From NCBI RefSeq assembly GCF_036346615.1, contig NZ_CP107836.1, positions 4,774,001 through 4,838,000 of the forward strand: 64,000 nt of DNA. Direction: 5' to 3'. This DNA comes from Streptomyces sp. NBC_00523. GTDB lineage: Bacteria; Actinomycetota; Actinomycetes; Streptomycetales; Streptomycetaceae. The notes beneath the pieces were generated by a model. That model did not search any database, was not told where the DNA came from, and was given only the letters and a program-made list of their open reading frames with translations. A program made the position numbers and the translations under genes. Below are positions 17,328 to 25,329 of the stretch, one piece after another; position 1 is the first letter of the stretch; every line of letters begins with the position of its first letter.

Positions 17328-17357
17328 AAGTTATTGGTCTGGACCAAACGGGGTCAA
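17328..17357 (-). promoter_or_regulatory. Chitinase promoter with embedded DasR-like operator
   Basis: On the minus strand TTGACC (17357-17352) is followed after 18 nt by TAACTT (17333-17328). The spacer is almost filled by the near-palindrome ttggtctggaccaa (17334-17347), a close DasR-element match. A related copy, ggttctggtcca, lies at 17383-17394, giving the direct-repeat arrangement known from Streptomyces chitinase promoters. Only 8 nt separate the -10 from the ATG. Confidence 0.72.
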
Positions 17358-17410
17358 GGGTTTGGCAAAGGCGGTTTAAAGGGGTTCTGGTCCACGCGCG
17401 GCGGACTATG

Positions 17411-17457
17411 CGCAGGCCCGCCCAATGTCATCACTTCGAGTGAAACTGTGGCCTGCG
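17411..17457. promoter_or_regulatory. Nested inverted repeats upstream of GntR gene
   Basis: An outer pair, cgcaggcc (17411-17418) and ggcctgcg (17450-17457), encloses tcact-tcg-agtga (17431-17443). It may be an operator or a hairpin in the divergent chitinase/GntR control region. Confidence 0.4.
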
Positions 17458-17479
17458 CTTGCGATCCGGAACCCACGGT

Positions 17480-17494
17480 TGCGACGCTGTCGCA
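17480..17494. promoter_or_regulatory. Candidate GntR autoregulatory operator
   Basis: A perfect inverted repeat tgcgac-gct-gtcgca, 27 bp upstream of the GntR start codon, in the position expected for self-repression. Confidence 0.4.
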
Positions 17495-17521
17495 GTCCGT
17501 CAACCTCTTGGGGAGTGGCCT

Positions 17522-18274
17522 GTGGCTTTCGGTGAGCAGCCCGCCTATCTGCGCGTGGCGAGCGATCTGAGAGAGAAGATCGTCAACGGTTTGCTGCCGC
17601 CGCATACGCGCCTGCCGTCGCAGGCGCGCATCCGCGAGGAGTACGGGGTCTCGGACACAGTCGCGCTGGAGGCGCGCAAGGTCCTGATGGCGGAGGGCCT
17701 GGTCGAGGGCCGCTCCGGCTCGGGGACGTATGTGCGCGAGCGGCCGGTGCCCCGCATGGTCGAGCGCTCCGGCTTCCGGCCCGAGGCGGGCGCGGGCCCG
17801 TTCCGCCAGGAGCAGGCGGCGGACGGGGCGTGCGGGACCTGGGAGTCGCGCAGCGAGCAGGAGGGCGCGAGCCCCGAGATCGCCGCCCGGCTCGGGATCG
17901 AACCGGGCGACCGCGTCATGCGCACGCACTACGTGTTCCGGGAGGCGGGTGAGCCCGTGATGCTCTCCACCTCCTGGGAGCCCCTGGCGATCACGGGCCG
18001 TACGCCGGTGATGCTGCCGGAGGAGGGCCCGCTGGGCGGCTGCGGGGTGGTCGAGCGGATGGCCGCCATCGACGTGGTCGTGGACAACGTGGCCGAGCAG
18101 GTGGGCGCGCGCCCGGGGCTTGCGGAGGAGCTCCTGGCGCTGGGCGGGGTCCCCGGTCATGTGGTGATGGTGGTCGAGCGGACCTTCTACGCCTCGGGGC
18201 GGCCCGTCGAGACCGCCGACGTGGTGGTGCCGGCCGACCGCTACCGGGTGGGGTACAGGCTCCCCGTGAGGTGA
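17522..18274 (+). CDS. GntR-family (HutC/UTRA) transcriptional regulator
   Basis: A 250-residue regulator. The N-terminal GntR winged helix is YLRVASDLREKIVNGLLPP, LPSQARIREEYGVSDTVALEARKVL and AEGLVEGRSGSGTYV. The UTRA effector-binding domain (about 95-245) contains RLGIEPGDRVMRTHYVFREAGEPVM and the terminal FYASGRPVETADVVVPADRY. DasR, which controls chitin use, belongs to the same subfamily, but the sequence here differs from what I recall of DasR, so it is probably another member. The GTG at 17522 has GGGGAG upstream. It is divergent from the chitinase gene and followed by a strong terminator. The ligand is unknown. Confidence 0.9.
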   Translation: MAFGEQPAYLRVASDLREKIVNGLLPPHTRLPSQARIREEYGVSDTVALEARKVLMAEGLVEGRSGSGTYVRERPVPRMVERSGFRPEAGAGPFRQEQAADGACGTWESRSEQEGASPEIAARLGIEPGDRVMRTHYVFREAGEPVMLSTSWEPLAITGRTPVMLPEEGPLGGCGVVERMAAIDVVVDNVAEQVGARPGLAEELLALGGVPGHVVMVVERTFYASGRPVETADVVVPADRYRVGYRLPVR

Positions 18275-18310
18275 TGCCCGGGCGGCCCGCCGCCTGATGT
18301 CCCGCTGCGA

Positions 18311-18350
18311 CGCCCTGGGGGCGCACTCGCGAGAGTGCGCCCCCAGGGCG
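18311..18350 (+). terminator. Terminator of GntR gene
   Basis: A perfect 18-bp stem (18311-18328 with 18333-18350) and a gcga tetraloop, 36 nt after the GntR stop. Confidence 0.93.
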
Positions 18351-18511
18351 TTGGTCCGTTCCTGGCCGGATCGGTACCTCTTTGTGTAAAGACGTATCCG
18401 TTGAGTGAAGGTCAGGCGTAGGCTCAGGCATATGCGTACCGGGGTTTCCTGGAGTTCCTTAGAAGCGTGCACATCGTTCAGGGGAGGGGCGCGATGCTCG
18501 GGAGAAACACG

Positions 18512-18694
18512 ATGAGTGACAGCGGTGCCGTGCTTTCCTGGCTGGTGATACGGCAGGACGACAACGGCAACCGATACCGCGTGGGCAGGTACGCCACGCA
18601 GGGCGAGGCCCAGCGAGCGGCCGACAAGTTGCAGGACCGGGGGCACAAGCAGCTGTACTGGGTGGAGCGCATCGGGCAGGCCGCCCAGTCGTAG
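18512..18694 (+). CDS. Small SPOR-like conserved protein
   Basis: A protein of about 60 residues beginning MSDSGAVLSWLVIRQDDNG, with YRVGRYATQGEAQRAADKL and HKQLYWVERIG, a single SPOR-like beta-alpha-beta unit. It resembles a small conserved Streptomyces protein annotated as SPOR-domain-containing. Full SPOR domains bind denuded septal peptidoglycan, but this one has no signal peptide or membrane segment, so it would be cytoplasmic and that role is uncertain. The start is ATG 18512, with GGGAG eight bases before; an in-frame ATG at 18494 is less well placed. It is convergent with the MATE gene, 18 nt away. Confidence 0.82.
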   Translation: MSDSGAVLSWLVIRQDDNGNRYRVGRYATQGEAQRAADKLQDRGHKQLYWVERIGQAAQS

Positions 18695-18712
18695 CGAGTG
18701 CGGCGCACGGGG

Positions 18713-20020
18713 CTAGTGCGCCGTGCGCCGGTACAGGGGAGCGAGGGCGGCGCACTGCGCCGCCATCGAGAGGCCCATGGCCAGGCAGATGCCCGGCAGC
18801 CCCCACCCCGACATGCCGTACGCCAGCGCGAGTTGGACGGCGACCCCGCAGGCGGTGACGCGGGCGAGCGCAGGACTCGCGCCGCTGCCCTCGAAGACGC
18901 CGCCGAGCGCGATGAAGCAGGCCAGCAACAGCAGATACGGGCCCGCGCAGCGCAGATAGAGCGCTCCGGCCCCGGCCACCGCCCCCTCGCTGCCGAACGC
19001 CCGCATGATCCAGGGCGCGCCCGCGAGGAGCACGGCCGCGGCCGTGAGACCGAGTGCCGAGGCCACCAGCAGCGCCTGCCGCCCGATGGCCCGCCGTGCG
19101 TCGCGCCCGGCGCCGAGCAGGTGGGCGGTGCGGATGGCGGCGGCCTGGCGCACCGCGTAGAAGGCCATCGTCGCGACGTACATCGCCTTGGTCGCGATCC
19201 CGTACGCGGCGACCTCGTCCACGCCGATCCGGGCGACGACCGCGACGAGCGCGAGGGCGCCCGTCATCCGCGCGACGAAGTCGGCCGACATGGGCAGCCC
19301 CGTGGCGGCGGTGCCGCGCGCGTCGGCGGCGAGGCTCCCGCTCGCACGCCCCGCACCGGTCGCGGTGGCCCGCCGCAGTACGCCGTTTCGCCGCAGCGCC
19401 ACCAGGCCGCAGGCGAGCGCGGCGGTCCGGCCCAGCACCGTGGCGATCGCCGCGCCGCGCACCCCCAGTCCGAACCCCAGGATGAGCAGCGGGTCCAGAC
19501 CGAGGATCAGTCCGTTCGCGAGGACGGCCAGCCGCATCGGGGTGCGGGTGTCGCCCGCGCCCTTCAGGATGCCGTCGACCACGTTCGTCGCGAAGAACAC
19601 CGCGATGCCCGGCAGCGCGATCGCGAAGTAGCCGGTGGCCAGGACCGCCGCGCCCCCGTCACCGGCCCCGAGGACGAGCCGGGCCAGCGGCTCGCGGCAG
19701 AGGTAGCCGCCCACCGCGACCACCGGCGTGACCAGGGCCCACAGCGCCCAGCCACCGCGCACCGCCGAGCGCAGCGCCGCCGGATCGTCCGCGCCCCTGG
19801 CCCGCGCGACGAGCACCGTCGTACCCGAGCCGGCCACCAGGATGACGCCGAGCAGCAGGTTCTCGACGTTGGTGGCGGCGGCCACCGCGGCGACCGCCGC
19901 CCCGCCCAGCCGGGCCACCCAGACCATGTTGATGATCCCGGCCGTGACCCCCGCGAGGAGCTCGAAGTAGACCGGATACGCGAGTACCACCAGCGTGCGC
20001 CGGTGCTCCGCCGCTTCCAT
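18713..20020 (-). CDS. MATE-family multidrug/toxin exporter
   Basis: A 435-residue integral membrane exporter with about 12 hydrophobic segments in two internally similar halves (first half with AGIINMVWVARLGGAAVAAVAAATN, second with ADFVARMTGALALVAVVARIG). It probably exports drugs or metabolites by cation antiport. The start ATG 20020 has GAGGGGG upstream; a much longer upstream frame overlaps the divergent gene and is rejected. Its promoter region contains a 41-bp palindrome shared with the divergent PadR-Nudix regulator, so expression is probably controlled by that protein. Confidence 0.9.
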   Translation of the reverse strand: MEAAEHRRTLVVLAYPVYFELLAGVTAGIINMVWVARLGGAAVAAVAAATNVENLLLGVILVAGSGTTVLVARARGADDPAALRSAVRGGWALWALVTPVVAVGGYLCREPLARLVLGAGDGGAAVLATGYFAIALPGIAVFFATNVVDGILKGAGDTRTPMRLAVLANGLILGLDPLLILGFGLGVRGAAIATVLGRTAALACGLVALRRNGVLRRATATGAGRASGSLAADARGTAATGLPMSADFVARMTGALALVAVVARIGVDEVAAYGIATKAMYVATMAFYAVRQAAAIRTAHLLGAGRDARRAIGRQALLVASALGLTAAAVLLAGAPWIMRAFGSEGAVAGAGALYLRCAGPYLLLLACFIALGGVFEGSGASPALARVTACGVAVQLALAYGMSGWGLPGICLAMGLSMAAQCAALAPLYRRTAH

Positions 20021-20029
20021 GACCGCCCC

Positions 20030-20070
20030 CTCTTTCCGCTGTACCTCGAATCGAGGTACAGCGGAAAGAG
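20030..20070. promoter_or_regulatory. 41-bp perfect palindrome, probable PadR-type operator
   Basis: Arms of 20 bp (ctctttccgctgtacctcga at 20030-20049 and its exact complement at 20051-20070) surround one central base. It lies between the divergent MATE exporter (start 20020) and PadR-Nudix (start 20132) genes. Length and perfection argue for dimer or double-dimer binding by the adjacent regulator. It would also form a hairpin at the 5' end of the exporter mRNA. Confidence 0.8.
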
Positions 20071-20131
20071 CTACCATGAGGGCGCCGGACGGGCAAGCGG
20101 ATGACGACGGACGCGGTAAGGAGCTCGACGC

Positions 20132-21061
20132 GTGCTGGAACTGTCGATTCTGGGATTCCTCTTCGAGGAGCCCCTGCACGGATACGAGCTGAAGGCCCGT
20201 ATCCAGGCCCTCAGCGGCCATATCCGCCCGGTCAGCGACGGGGCGCTCTATCCGGCCATTTCCCGGCTGGTGAAGGCGGGCCTGGTCGACCAGCGCACCG
20301 AGCCCGGCACGGGAGCCGCGCCCCGCCGGGTCCTGTCCCTCACCGAGGCCGGACGCGACGAGCTGAACGCCCGGCTCGGCCACCCCAAGGAGGCCGAAAT
20401 CACCGACGGGCAGCGCTTCTTCACGCTGCTCGCGTTCCTGCACCACCTCCCGGACCGCGCCGGACAGGCGGCGGTCCTGCGCAGGCGGCAGGCGTTCCTG
20501 GACGTCCCGGCGAGCTTCTTCTACCGGGACGGCGAGCCGGTCCGGGCCGAGGAGGCGCCGACGGTCTTCCGGCGGGGCATGCTGCGCATCGCCCGCGCCA
20601 CGGGCGCCGAGGAGAAGAAGTGGCTGGCCGAGGCGATCGGCGAACTGGAGGGCGGGGACATGCCGGTGCTGATCGACACGGTGGCGTGGGTGCGGATCGA
20701 GGGGGGCCGCATTCTGTGCGCCCGCCCGCGCGGCAAGGACGTCTTCTACATCCCGGGCGGCAAGCGGGAGGGTGCCGAGAGTGACCTCGACACCCTCGTG
20801 CGCGAGATCGAGGAGGAGCTGACGGTCCGTATCGACGCGGAGTCCGTCGCGCACGTGGGGACGTACGAGGCAGGCGGACCCGGCCTGCCGGACGGTGCGG
20901 TGGTCCGGATGGCCTGCTACACCGCCGGGTTCAGCGGTGAGCTGAGGGCCAGCAGCGAGATCGAGGACGTGGCGTGGTTCTCGTACGCCGACCGCGACCG
21001 GGTGCCGCCCGTCGACCAGCTGCTGTTCGACGACCTCAGGGCGTCGGGCGACCTGGCCTGA
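20132..21061 (+). CDS. PadR-family regulator fused to a C-terminal Nudix domain
   Basis: A 309-residue two-domain protein. Residues 1-90 are a PadR winged helix: LELSILGFLFEEPLHGYELKA, SDGALYPAISRLVKAGLV, RRVLSLTEAGRDEL. A PadR-type C-terminal helical segment follows to about 180. Residues about 183-309 form a Nudix hydrolase fold with Nudix box GGKREGAESDLDTLV-REIEEELTV, in which the second conserved Gly is Thr. The Nudix part may sense or hydrolyse a nucleotide-diphosphate ligand and so control DNA binding. GTG 20132 has AAGGAG eight bases upstream. It is divergent from the MATE exporter across a 41-bp palindrome. NrtR-type regulators have the opposite domain order (Nudix then winged helix). 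Confidence 0.9.
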   Translation: MLELSILGFLFEEPLHGYELKARIQALSGHIRPVSDGALYPAISRLVKAGLVDQRTEPGTGAAPRRVLSLTEAGRDELNARLGHPKEAEITDGQRFFTLLAFLHHLPDRAGQAAVLRRRQAFLDVPASFFYRDGEPVRAEEAPTVFRRGMLRIARATGAEEKKWLAEAIGELEGGDMPVLIDTVAWVRIEGGRILCARPRGKDVFYIPGGKREGAESDLDTLVREIEEELTVRIDAESVAHVGTYEAGGPGLPDGAVVRMACYTAGFSGELRASSEIEDVAWFSYADRDRVPPVDQLLFDDLRASGDLA

Positions 21062-21283
21062 GACCGGCGCGGGGAGCCCCGGGTCCGGCGCGCGGATCAT
21101 GGTGCGGCGCGTGGCGCGGAGGCGTGTGCGCCCCCGCTTCCCGGGCACTCGTACGTGCGCGCCGCCGTACACCCGTACGCCCTGCGTGTCGGGCCCGGCG
21201 GTATGTGCCAACGATGATCGGGTATGTGCTGTTTGCCCCGCGCGGACAGGGCGTCACCGTTGCCGGCTCTGGGAGTGATCGGC

Positions 21284-21703
21284 GTGACCGATACCGAAGG
21301 CGATCGAGCCGAGTGGAGCTTTCCGGCTGTCCCCGGTGCCGTGCGCACCGCCCGGCACGCCGTCCAGGACACCCTGCGCGGCTGGGGGCTCGACGCCGCC
21401 GTCGGTGACGAGGCGATCCTGCTGGTCAGCGAGCTGGTCACCAACTCCATGCGCTACACGGCCGGCCCCATCGGGGTGCGGCTGCTGCGCCCCCATCCGG
21501 ACGGGGGCCACTCCACCGCCCACGCCGGTCTCCTCGTGGAAGTCTCCGATCCCCTCCCCGACCCACCCACCGAACGTACGGCGGGACCCGACGACGAGAG
21601 CGGCCGGGGACTGCAGCTCGTGGCCTGTGCGGCCCGGCGCTGGGGGACCCGGCGGGGAAAGAGCGGCAAGACGGTGTGGTTCGAGCTGGCTCTGCCTGGT
21701 TAG
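21284..21703 (+). CDS. RsbW-like ATP-binding protein (anti-sigma factor type)
   Basis: A 139-residue single HATPase_c domain protein of the RsbW/SpoIIAB-like type abundant in Streptomyces. The N-box region is DEAILLVSELVTNSMRY, the G1/G2 boxes are LLVEVSDPLPD and ESGRGLQLVACAARRWG, and it ends GKTVWFELALPG. It would act as an anti-sigma factor kinase or partner-switching component. The start is GTG 21284 with GGGAG upstream. It precedes the large PAS-GAF-PP2C-HATPase protein, whose C-terminus contains the same domain, but a 161-nt gap suggests separate transcription. Confidence 0.86.
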   Translation: MTDTEGDRAEWSFPAVPGAVRTARHAVQDTLRGWGLDAAVGDEAILLVSELVTNSMRYTAGPIGVRLLRPHPDGGHSTAHAGLLVEVSDPLPDPPTERTAGPDDESGRGLQLVACAARRWGTRRGKSGKTVWFELALPG

Positions 21704-21864
21704 GAGTGAGGTGGGACGCACAGCGATCACCGGAGGTCGGGGCCGAACCTGGCTGAAAGGGACTGAGACCGTGCTGTGATCGTGAACGCCGTGCCGGACG
21801 GGGCCGTAGTGCTGAATACTGCGGGCATGACCGGTCCGGTGTGTGAGCTGGAGGGGACGGTCGC

Positions 21865-24462
21865 GTGAGCGAAATACCTGGGACAGCAGGCGACGTCGTG
21901 TGGCAGAGCAGCCCGCCCGGCTCGATCTACGACTACATCAGAGTCGCCTCCTTCTCGATCGGGCCCGACGGGCTGATCGAGCAGTGGAGCCGCCGGGCCG
22001 CCGGTCTCTTCGGCGTGGCCGCCCACGAGGCCGTGGGCAAGGACCCGGTCGAGGCGTTCCTGCCCGGCGAGGTCCGCCGCGAGGGCCACCGCCGCGTCGG
22101 CGAGGTGCTCGACGGCAAGGAGTGGACGGGTCTCGTCCCCTTCCGGATGCCCGGCGAGGACGGGGCGCACGGGCTCGCCGAGATCTATGTGATGCCCAGT
22201 GAGACGGCCATCGGCGAACGGGCGGCGGTCTGCATCGTGGTGGACGTCCGCGCCCTGCGCCGCATCGAGACGGACCTCGCCGCCTCGCAGGCGATTTTCG
22301 GCCAATCTCCCTTCGGCTTCGTCCTGTTCGGCACCGACCTCACCGTCGTCCGGGCCAACGAGCGCTTCGCCACCGTCTTCGGCGGCCGCGCCGACGACCA
22401 CCGGGGCCGCACCGTCGGCGACTACCTCACCGGCGCCGAGGCCGACCGCCTGACCGCCACCCTCGAACGGGTCCTGGAGACGGGCAACTCCGTCACCGAC
22501 CTCCAGCTCGTCGGCACCGCCCCCGGCGACACCGAGCGCCGCCACTGGTCGATGAACCTCTACCGGGTGCACAGCGGATCGGGCCGCCCCATCGGCATCG
22601 CCGGACTCGCCACCGACGTGACCCGGCGTCACACCGCCGCCCGCGAGGCCGCCAGCGCCCGCCGCAACCTCGCCCTGCTCAACGAGGCCAGCGCCCGCAT
22701 CGGCAACTCACTGGACCTGGAGACCACCGCCCGCGAACTCCTCGACGTCGCCGTCCCGGTCTTCTGCGACCTGGCCTCCGTCGACCTCTACCAGGGCCTG
22801 CTCACCGGCGACGAGGCGGCGCCCGGCGGCTGGAGCCCGCTCGGCGCGGAGGCGGTCGGCGGCTCCGCCGAACTGCGCCGCGTCGCCTTCGCCAGCGCCG
22901 TGTCCGACGCCCTGCCCCACCCGGCCCCCGGCGCCTCCGACTCCGGCCCGCCGGGCGGCGGCGCCGCGCCCCCCGCCCTCGGTGCCGTCCACCGCTACCC
23001 CTTCGGCTCGCCGTCCGCCGTCGCCCTGCGCACCGGCCGCATCGAGGACGTGCCGGGCGACGACCGGGGCTTCGTGCAGTCCACGCTGGCCGTGCCGATG
23101 GTCGCCCACGACACCGTGGTGGGCCTCGTCCGCTTCTCCCGTACGAAGGGCAGCGAGCCGTTCGACGCCCGGGACCGGGCCCTCGCGACCGAGCTGGCCG
23201 CCCGCGCCGCCGTCTGCATCGACAATGCCCGCCTCTACCGCCGCGAACACGAACGCGCCCTGATCCTCCAGCGCAGCCTGCTGCCCCCCGGCGACCCGGA
23301 GGCCGCCGGGCTCGACATCGCGTGTCGCTACCTCCCCGGCAACACCGCCAACGAGGTCGGCGGCGACTGGTTCGACGTGATCGAGCTGCCCGGACACCGC
23401 ACCGCGCTCGTCGTCGGCGACGTGATGGGGCGCGGCCTGCGCGCCGCCGTGGCCATGGGCGAACTGCGCACCGCCGTGCGCACCCTGGCCCTCCTCGACC
23501 TGGAACCCGCCGAGGTGCTGTCCGCCCTGGACGAGGTCGCCCGGGGCCTCGGCGCCCCCGGCGCCGCCTCCGCCTCCGGCGGCGGGGGAGCCCAGTGGCC
23601 CGCCCGCGCCGCGCACAAGTCCCGCGAGGCGGACCTCGCCGAGGTGTATCTGGCGACCTGCGTCTACGCGGTCTACGACCCGGTCACCCGGCGCTGCACC
23701 TTCGCCAACGCGGGCCATCTGCCGCCCGTCGTGGTCGAGCCGGGCGAGGCCGCGCAGCTCCTCGACGTACCGCCCGGGATGCCGCTGGGCGTCGGCGGTG
23801 AACCGTTCGAGGAGGTCGAGGTCGAGCTGAAGGAGGGCGCGCTCCTCGCCCTCTACACCGACGGCCTGGTCGAATCGCGCGACCACCCGCTGGACGAGGG
23901 CCTGGCCGCCCTCCGCAAGGCCCTGGTCGAACCGGCCCAGCCGCTGGAGGACGTCTGCGACCGGGTCCTCGGCTCGCTGCACACCCGGCACGGCGAGGAC
24001 GACATCGCACTCCTGATGGCCCGTATCCAGGGCCTGCCCACCGAGGCCGTCGGCGACTGGCGGCTGCCCCGCGAGCCCCGCTCGGTCGGCCGCGCCCGCG
24101 AACTGGCCCGGGGCCAGCTCACCAGCTGGGGCCTCGACGAGCTGGTCGACACCACGGAACTGCTGGTCAGCGAGCTGGTCACCAACGCCCTGCGCTACGG
24201 CGAGGGCGAGATCCGGCTCCGCCTGCTGCGCGACCGCACCCTCGTCTGCGAGGTGTGGGACGCCGGTCTCGTCCAGCCGAGGCGCCGGCGCGCCCGGGAC
24301 ACGGACGAGGGCGGCCGGGGCCTCCAACTGGTGGGGCTGCTCAGCGCGGCCTGGGGGGCGCGGCGGACACCGCGCGGCAAGACCGTCTGGTTCGAACTGC
24401 CGCTGCCCGACGGCCGGCCGCCCGCCGAGCGCTCGGTGGAGGAGCTGCTCAGCATGTTCTGA
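21865..24462 (+). CDS. PAS-PAS-GAF-SpoIIE phosphatase with C-terminal RsbW-like domain
   Basis: An 865-residue signalling protein of the partner-switching system. Domain order: PAS (about 20-125), PAS (about 140-245), GAF (about 260-445), PP2C/SpoIIE phosphatase (about 463-720, with EVGGDWFDVIELPGHRTALV, VGDVMGRGLRAA and FANAGHLPPVVV), and an HATPase_c kinase-like domain (about 732-855, with LLVSELVTNALRYGEGEI and GRGLQLVGLL). No membrane segment, so it is cytoplasmic. It would sense a small-molecule or redox signal through PAS/GAF and control an anti-sigma-factor antagonist by opposing phosphatase and kinase activities. GTG start with GAGGGGA upstream. Convergent with pspA, 19 nt away. Confidence 0.92.
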   Translation: MSEIPGTAGDVVWQSSPPGSIYDYIRVASFSIGPDGLIEQWSRRAAGLFGVAAHEAVGKDPVEAFLPGEVRREGHRRVGEVLDGKEWTGLVPFRMPGEDGAHGLAEIYVMPSETAIGERAAVCIVVDVRALRRIETDLAASQAIFGQSPFGFVLFGTDLTVVRANERFATVFGGRADDHRGRTVGDYLTGAEADRLTATLERVLETGNSVTDLQLVGTAPGDTERRHWSMNLYRVHSGSGRPIGIAGLATDVTRRHTAAREAASARRNLALLNEASARIGNSLDLETTARELLDVAVPVFCDLASVDLYQGLLTGDEAAPGGWSPLGAEAVGGSAELRRVAFASAVSDALPHPAPGASDSGPPGGGAAPPALGAVHRYPFGSPSAVALRTGRIEDVPGDDRGFVQSTLAVPMVAHDTVVGLVRFSRTKGSEPFDARDRALATELAARAAVCIDNARLYRREHERALILQRSLLPPGDPEAAGLDIACRYLPGNTANEVGGDWFDVIELPGHRTALVVGDVMGRGLRAAVAMGELRTAVRTLALLDLEPAEVLSALDEVARGLGAPGAASASGGGGAQWPARAAHKSREADLAEVYLATCVYAVYDPVTRRCTFANAGHLPPVVVEPGEAAQLLDVPPGMPLGVGGEPFEEVEVELKEGALLALYTDGLVESRDHPLDEGLAALRKALVEPAQPLEDVCDRVLGSLHTRHGEDDIALLMARIQGLPTEAVGDWRLPREPRSVGRARELARGQLTSWGLDELVDTTELLVSELVTNALRYGEGEIRLRLLRDRTLVCEVWDAGLVQPRRRRARDTDEGGRGLQLVGLLSAAWGARRTPRGKTVWFELPLPDGRPPAERSVEELLSMF

Positions 24463-24481
24463 GCAGCGGCCGGGGCGCGGC

Positions 24482-25195
24482 TCACTTCGTGGTCTTCAGC
24501 GCGGCGAGCCGGGCCTCCACCTCCGCGCTGTCGCCCAGGGCGTCCAGGTCCTCGAACTGCGTGTCCAGCGAGGAGGCCGCCAGCTCCTGCTTGCCCAGGG
24601 CCCGCGCCTCCTCGCGCCGCACCTTGTCCTCGAACCGGCCCAGCTCGCTGGTCGGGTCCAGGACGTTGATGTTCTTCACCGCGTCCATCATCTGGTTCTG
24701 CGCCTGCGCCGACTTGGCGCGCGCCACCAGCTCGTCCCGCTTGGCCGTCAGCTCCGAGAGCTTCGCCTTCATCTGGTCCAGGCCCGCCTTGAGCTTGTCG
24801 ACCACCTCGGTCTGCGCCGCGATGGTCGGCTCGGCCGTCCTGGCCTCGTTCTCCGACTGCAGCTGCCGGCCCAGCGCGACCTTGGCCAGGTTGTCGAACT
24901 TGTCCGCCTCGGGGCCCGAGCCGCCCGCCCGCAGCTCGTCGGCCTTGCGGCTCGCGGCGAGCGCCTTGCCGCCCCACTCCCGCGCCGCCTCCACGTCCTC
25001 CACGTGGTCCTGCTCCATGAGGCGCAGATTGCCGATGGTGGCGGCCACCGCCTGCTCGGCCTCGGCGATGTTGTTGGTGTAGTCGCGGATCAGCTGGTCC
25101 AGCATCTTCTGCGGATCCTCGGCCTGGTCGAGCAGGGCGTTGATGTTGGCCTTCGCCAGCTGGGTGACACGGCCGAGAATGGTCTGCTTGCTCAT
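24482..25195 (-). CDS. PspA/IM30-family membrane stress protein
   Basis: A 237-residue, almost wholly alpha-helical coiled-coil protein of the PspA/IM30 (ESCRT-III-like) family. It begins SKQTILGRVTQLAKANINALLD and continues with the family-typical DPQKMLDQLIRDYTNNI. It coats the inner face of the membrane and protects it during envelope stress. It ends with a short Glu/Leu tail, SAEVEARLAALKTTK. It lies downstream of the TPM-domain membrane protein gene on the same strand (134 nt gap with tandem repeats), a pairing that fits a shared membrane-stress role. Confidence 0.93.
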   Translation of the reverse strand: MSKQTILGRVTQLAKANINALLDQAEDPQKMLDQLIRDYTNNIAEAEQAVAATIGNLRLMEQDHVEDVEAAREWGGKALAASRKADELRAGGSGPEADKFDNLAKVALGRQLQSENEARTAEPTIAAQTEVVDKLKAGLDQMKAKLSELTAKRDELVARAKSAQAQNQMMDAVKNINVLDPTSELGRFEDKVRREEARALGKQELAASSLDTQFEDLDALGDSAEVEARLAALKTTK

Positions 25196-25238
25196 GGGGC
25201 CTCTCCTGTCGGGTGGTGCCGTTCGTGGGGTTACGCCT

Positions 25239-25322
25239 GCGGGGTACGGAAGGCTGCGGGTGAGTACGTGTACGGGGTACGGGACGCTGCCGGTGACTGC
25301 GCGTACGGAGTTACGGGAAGCT
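25239..25322. repeat. 33-bp imperfect tandem repeat, about 2.5 copies
   Basis: Units at 25239-25271 and 25272-25304 and a partial unit at 25305-25322 share the pattern (a/g)cggggtacgg..gctgc.ggtga. They fill most of the gap between pspA and the TPM-domain gene and could be the pspA promoter region or a replication-slippage site. Confidence 0.6.
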
Positions 25323-25329
25323 CCCCGCG

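Noticed and set aside
17522..18274. Assignment of the GntR gene as dasR itself
   Set aside because: Same subfamily, but the N-terminus and DNA-binding helix differ from remembered DasR and it lies outside the dasABC context.
20132..20400. Known NrtR-type NAD regulator
   Set aside because: NrtR has an N-terminal Nudix and C-terminal winged helix; here the order is reversed and the DNA-binding domain is PadR-like.
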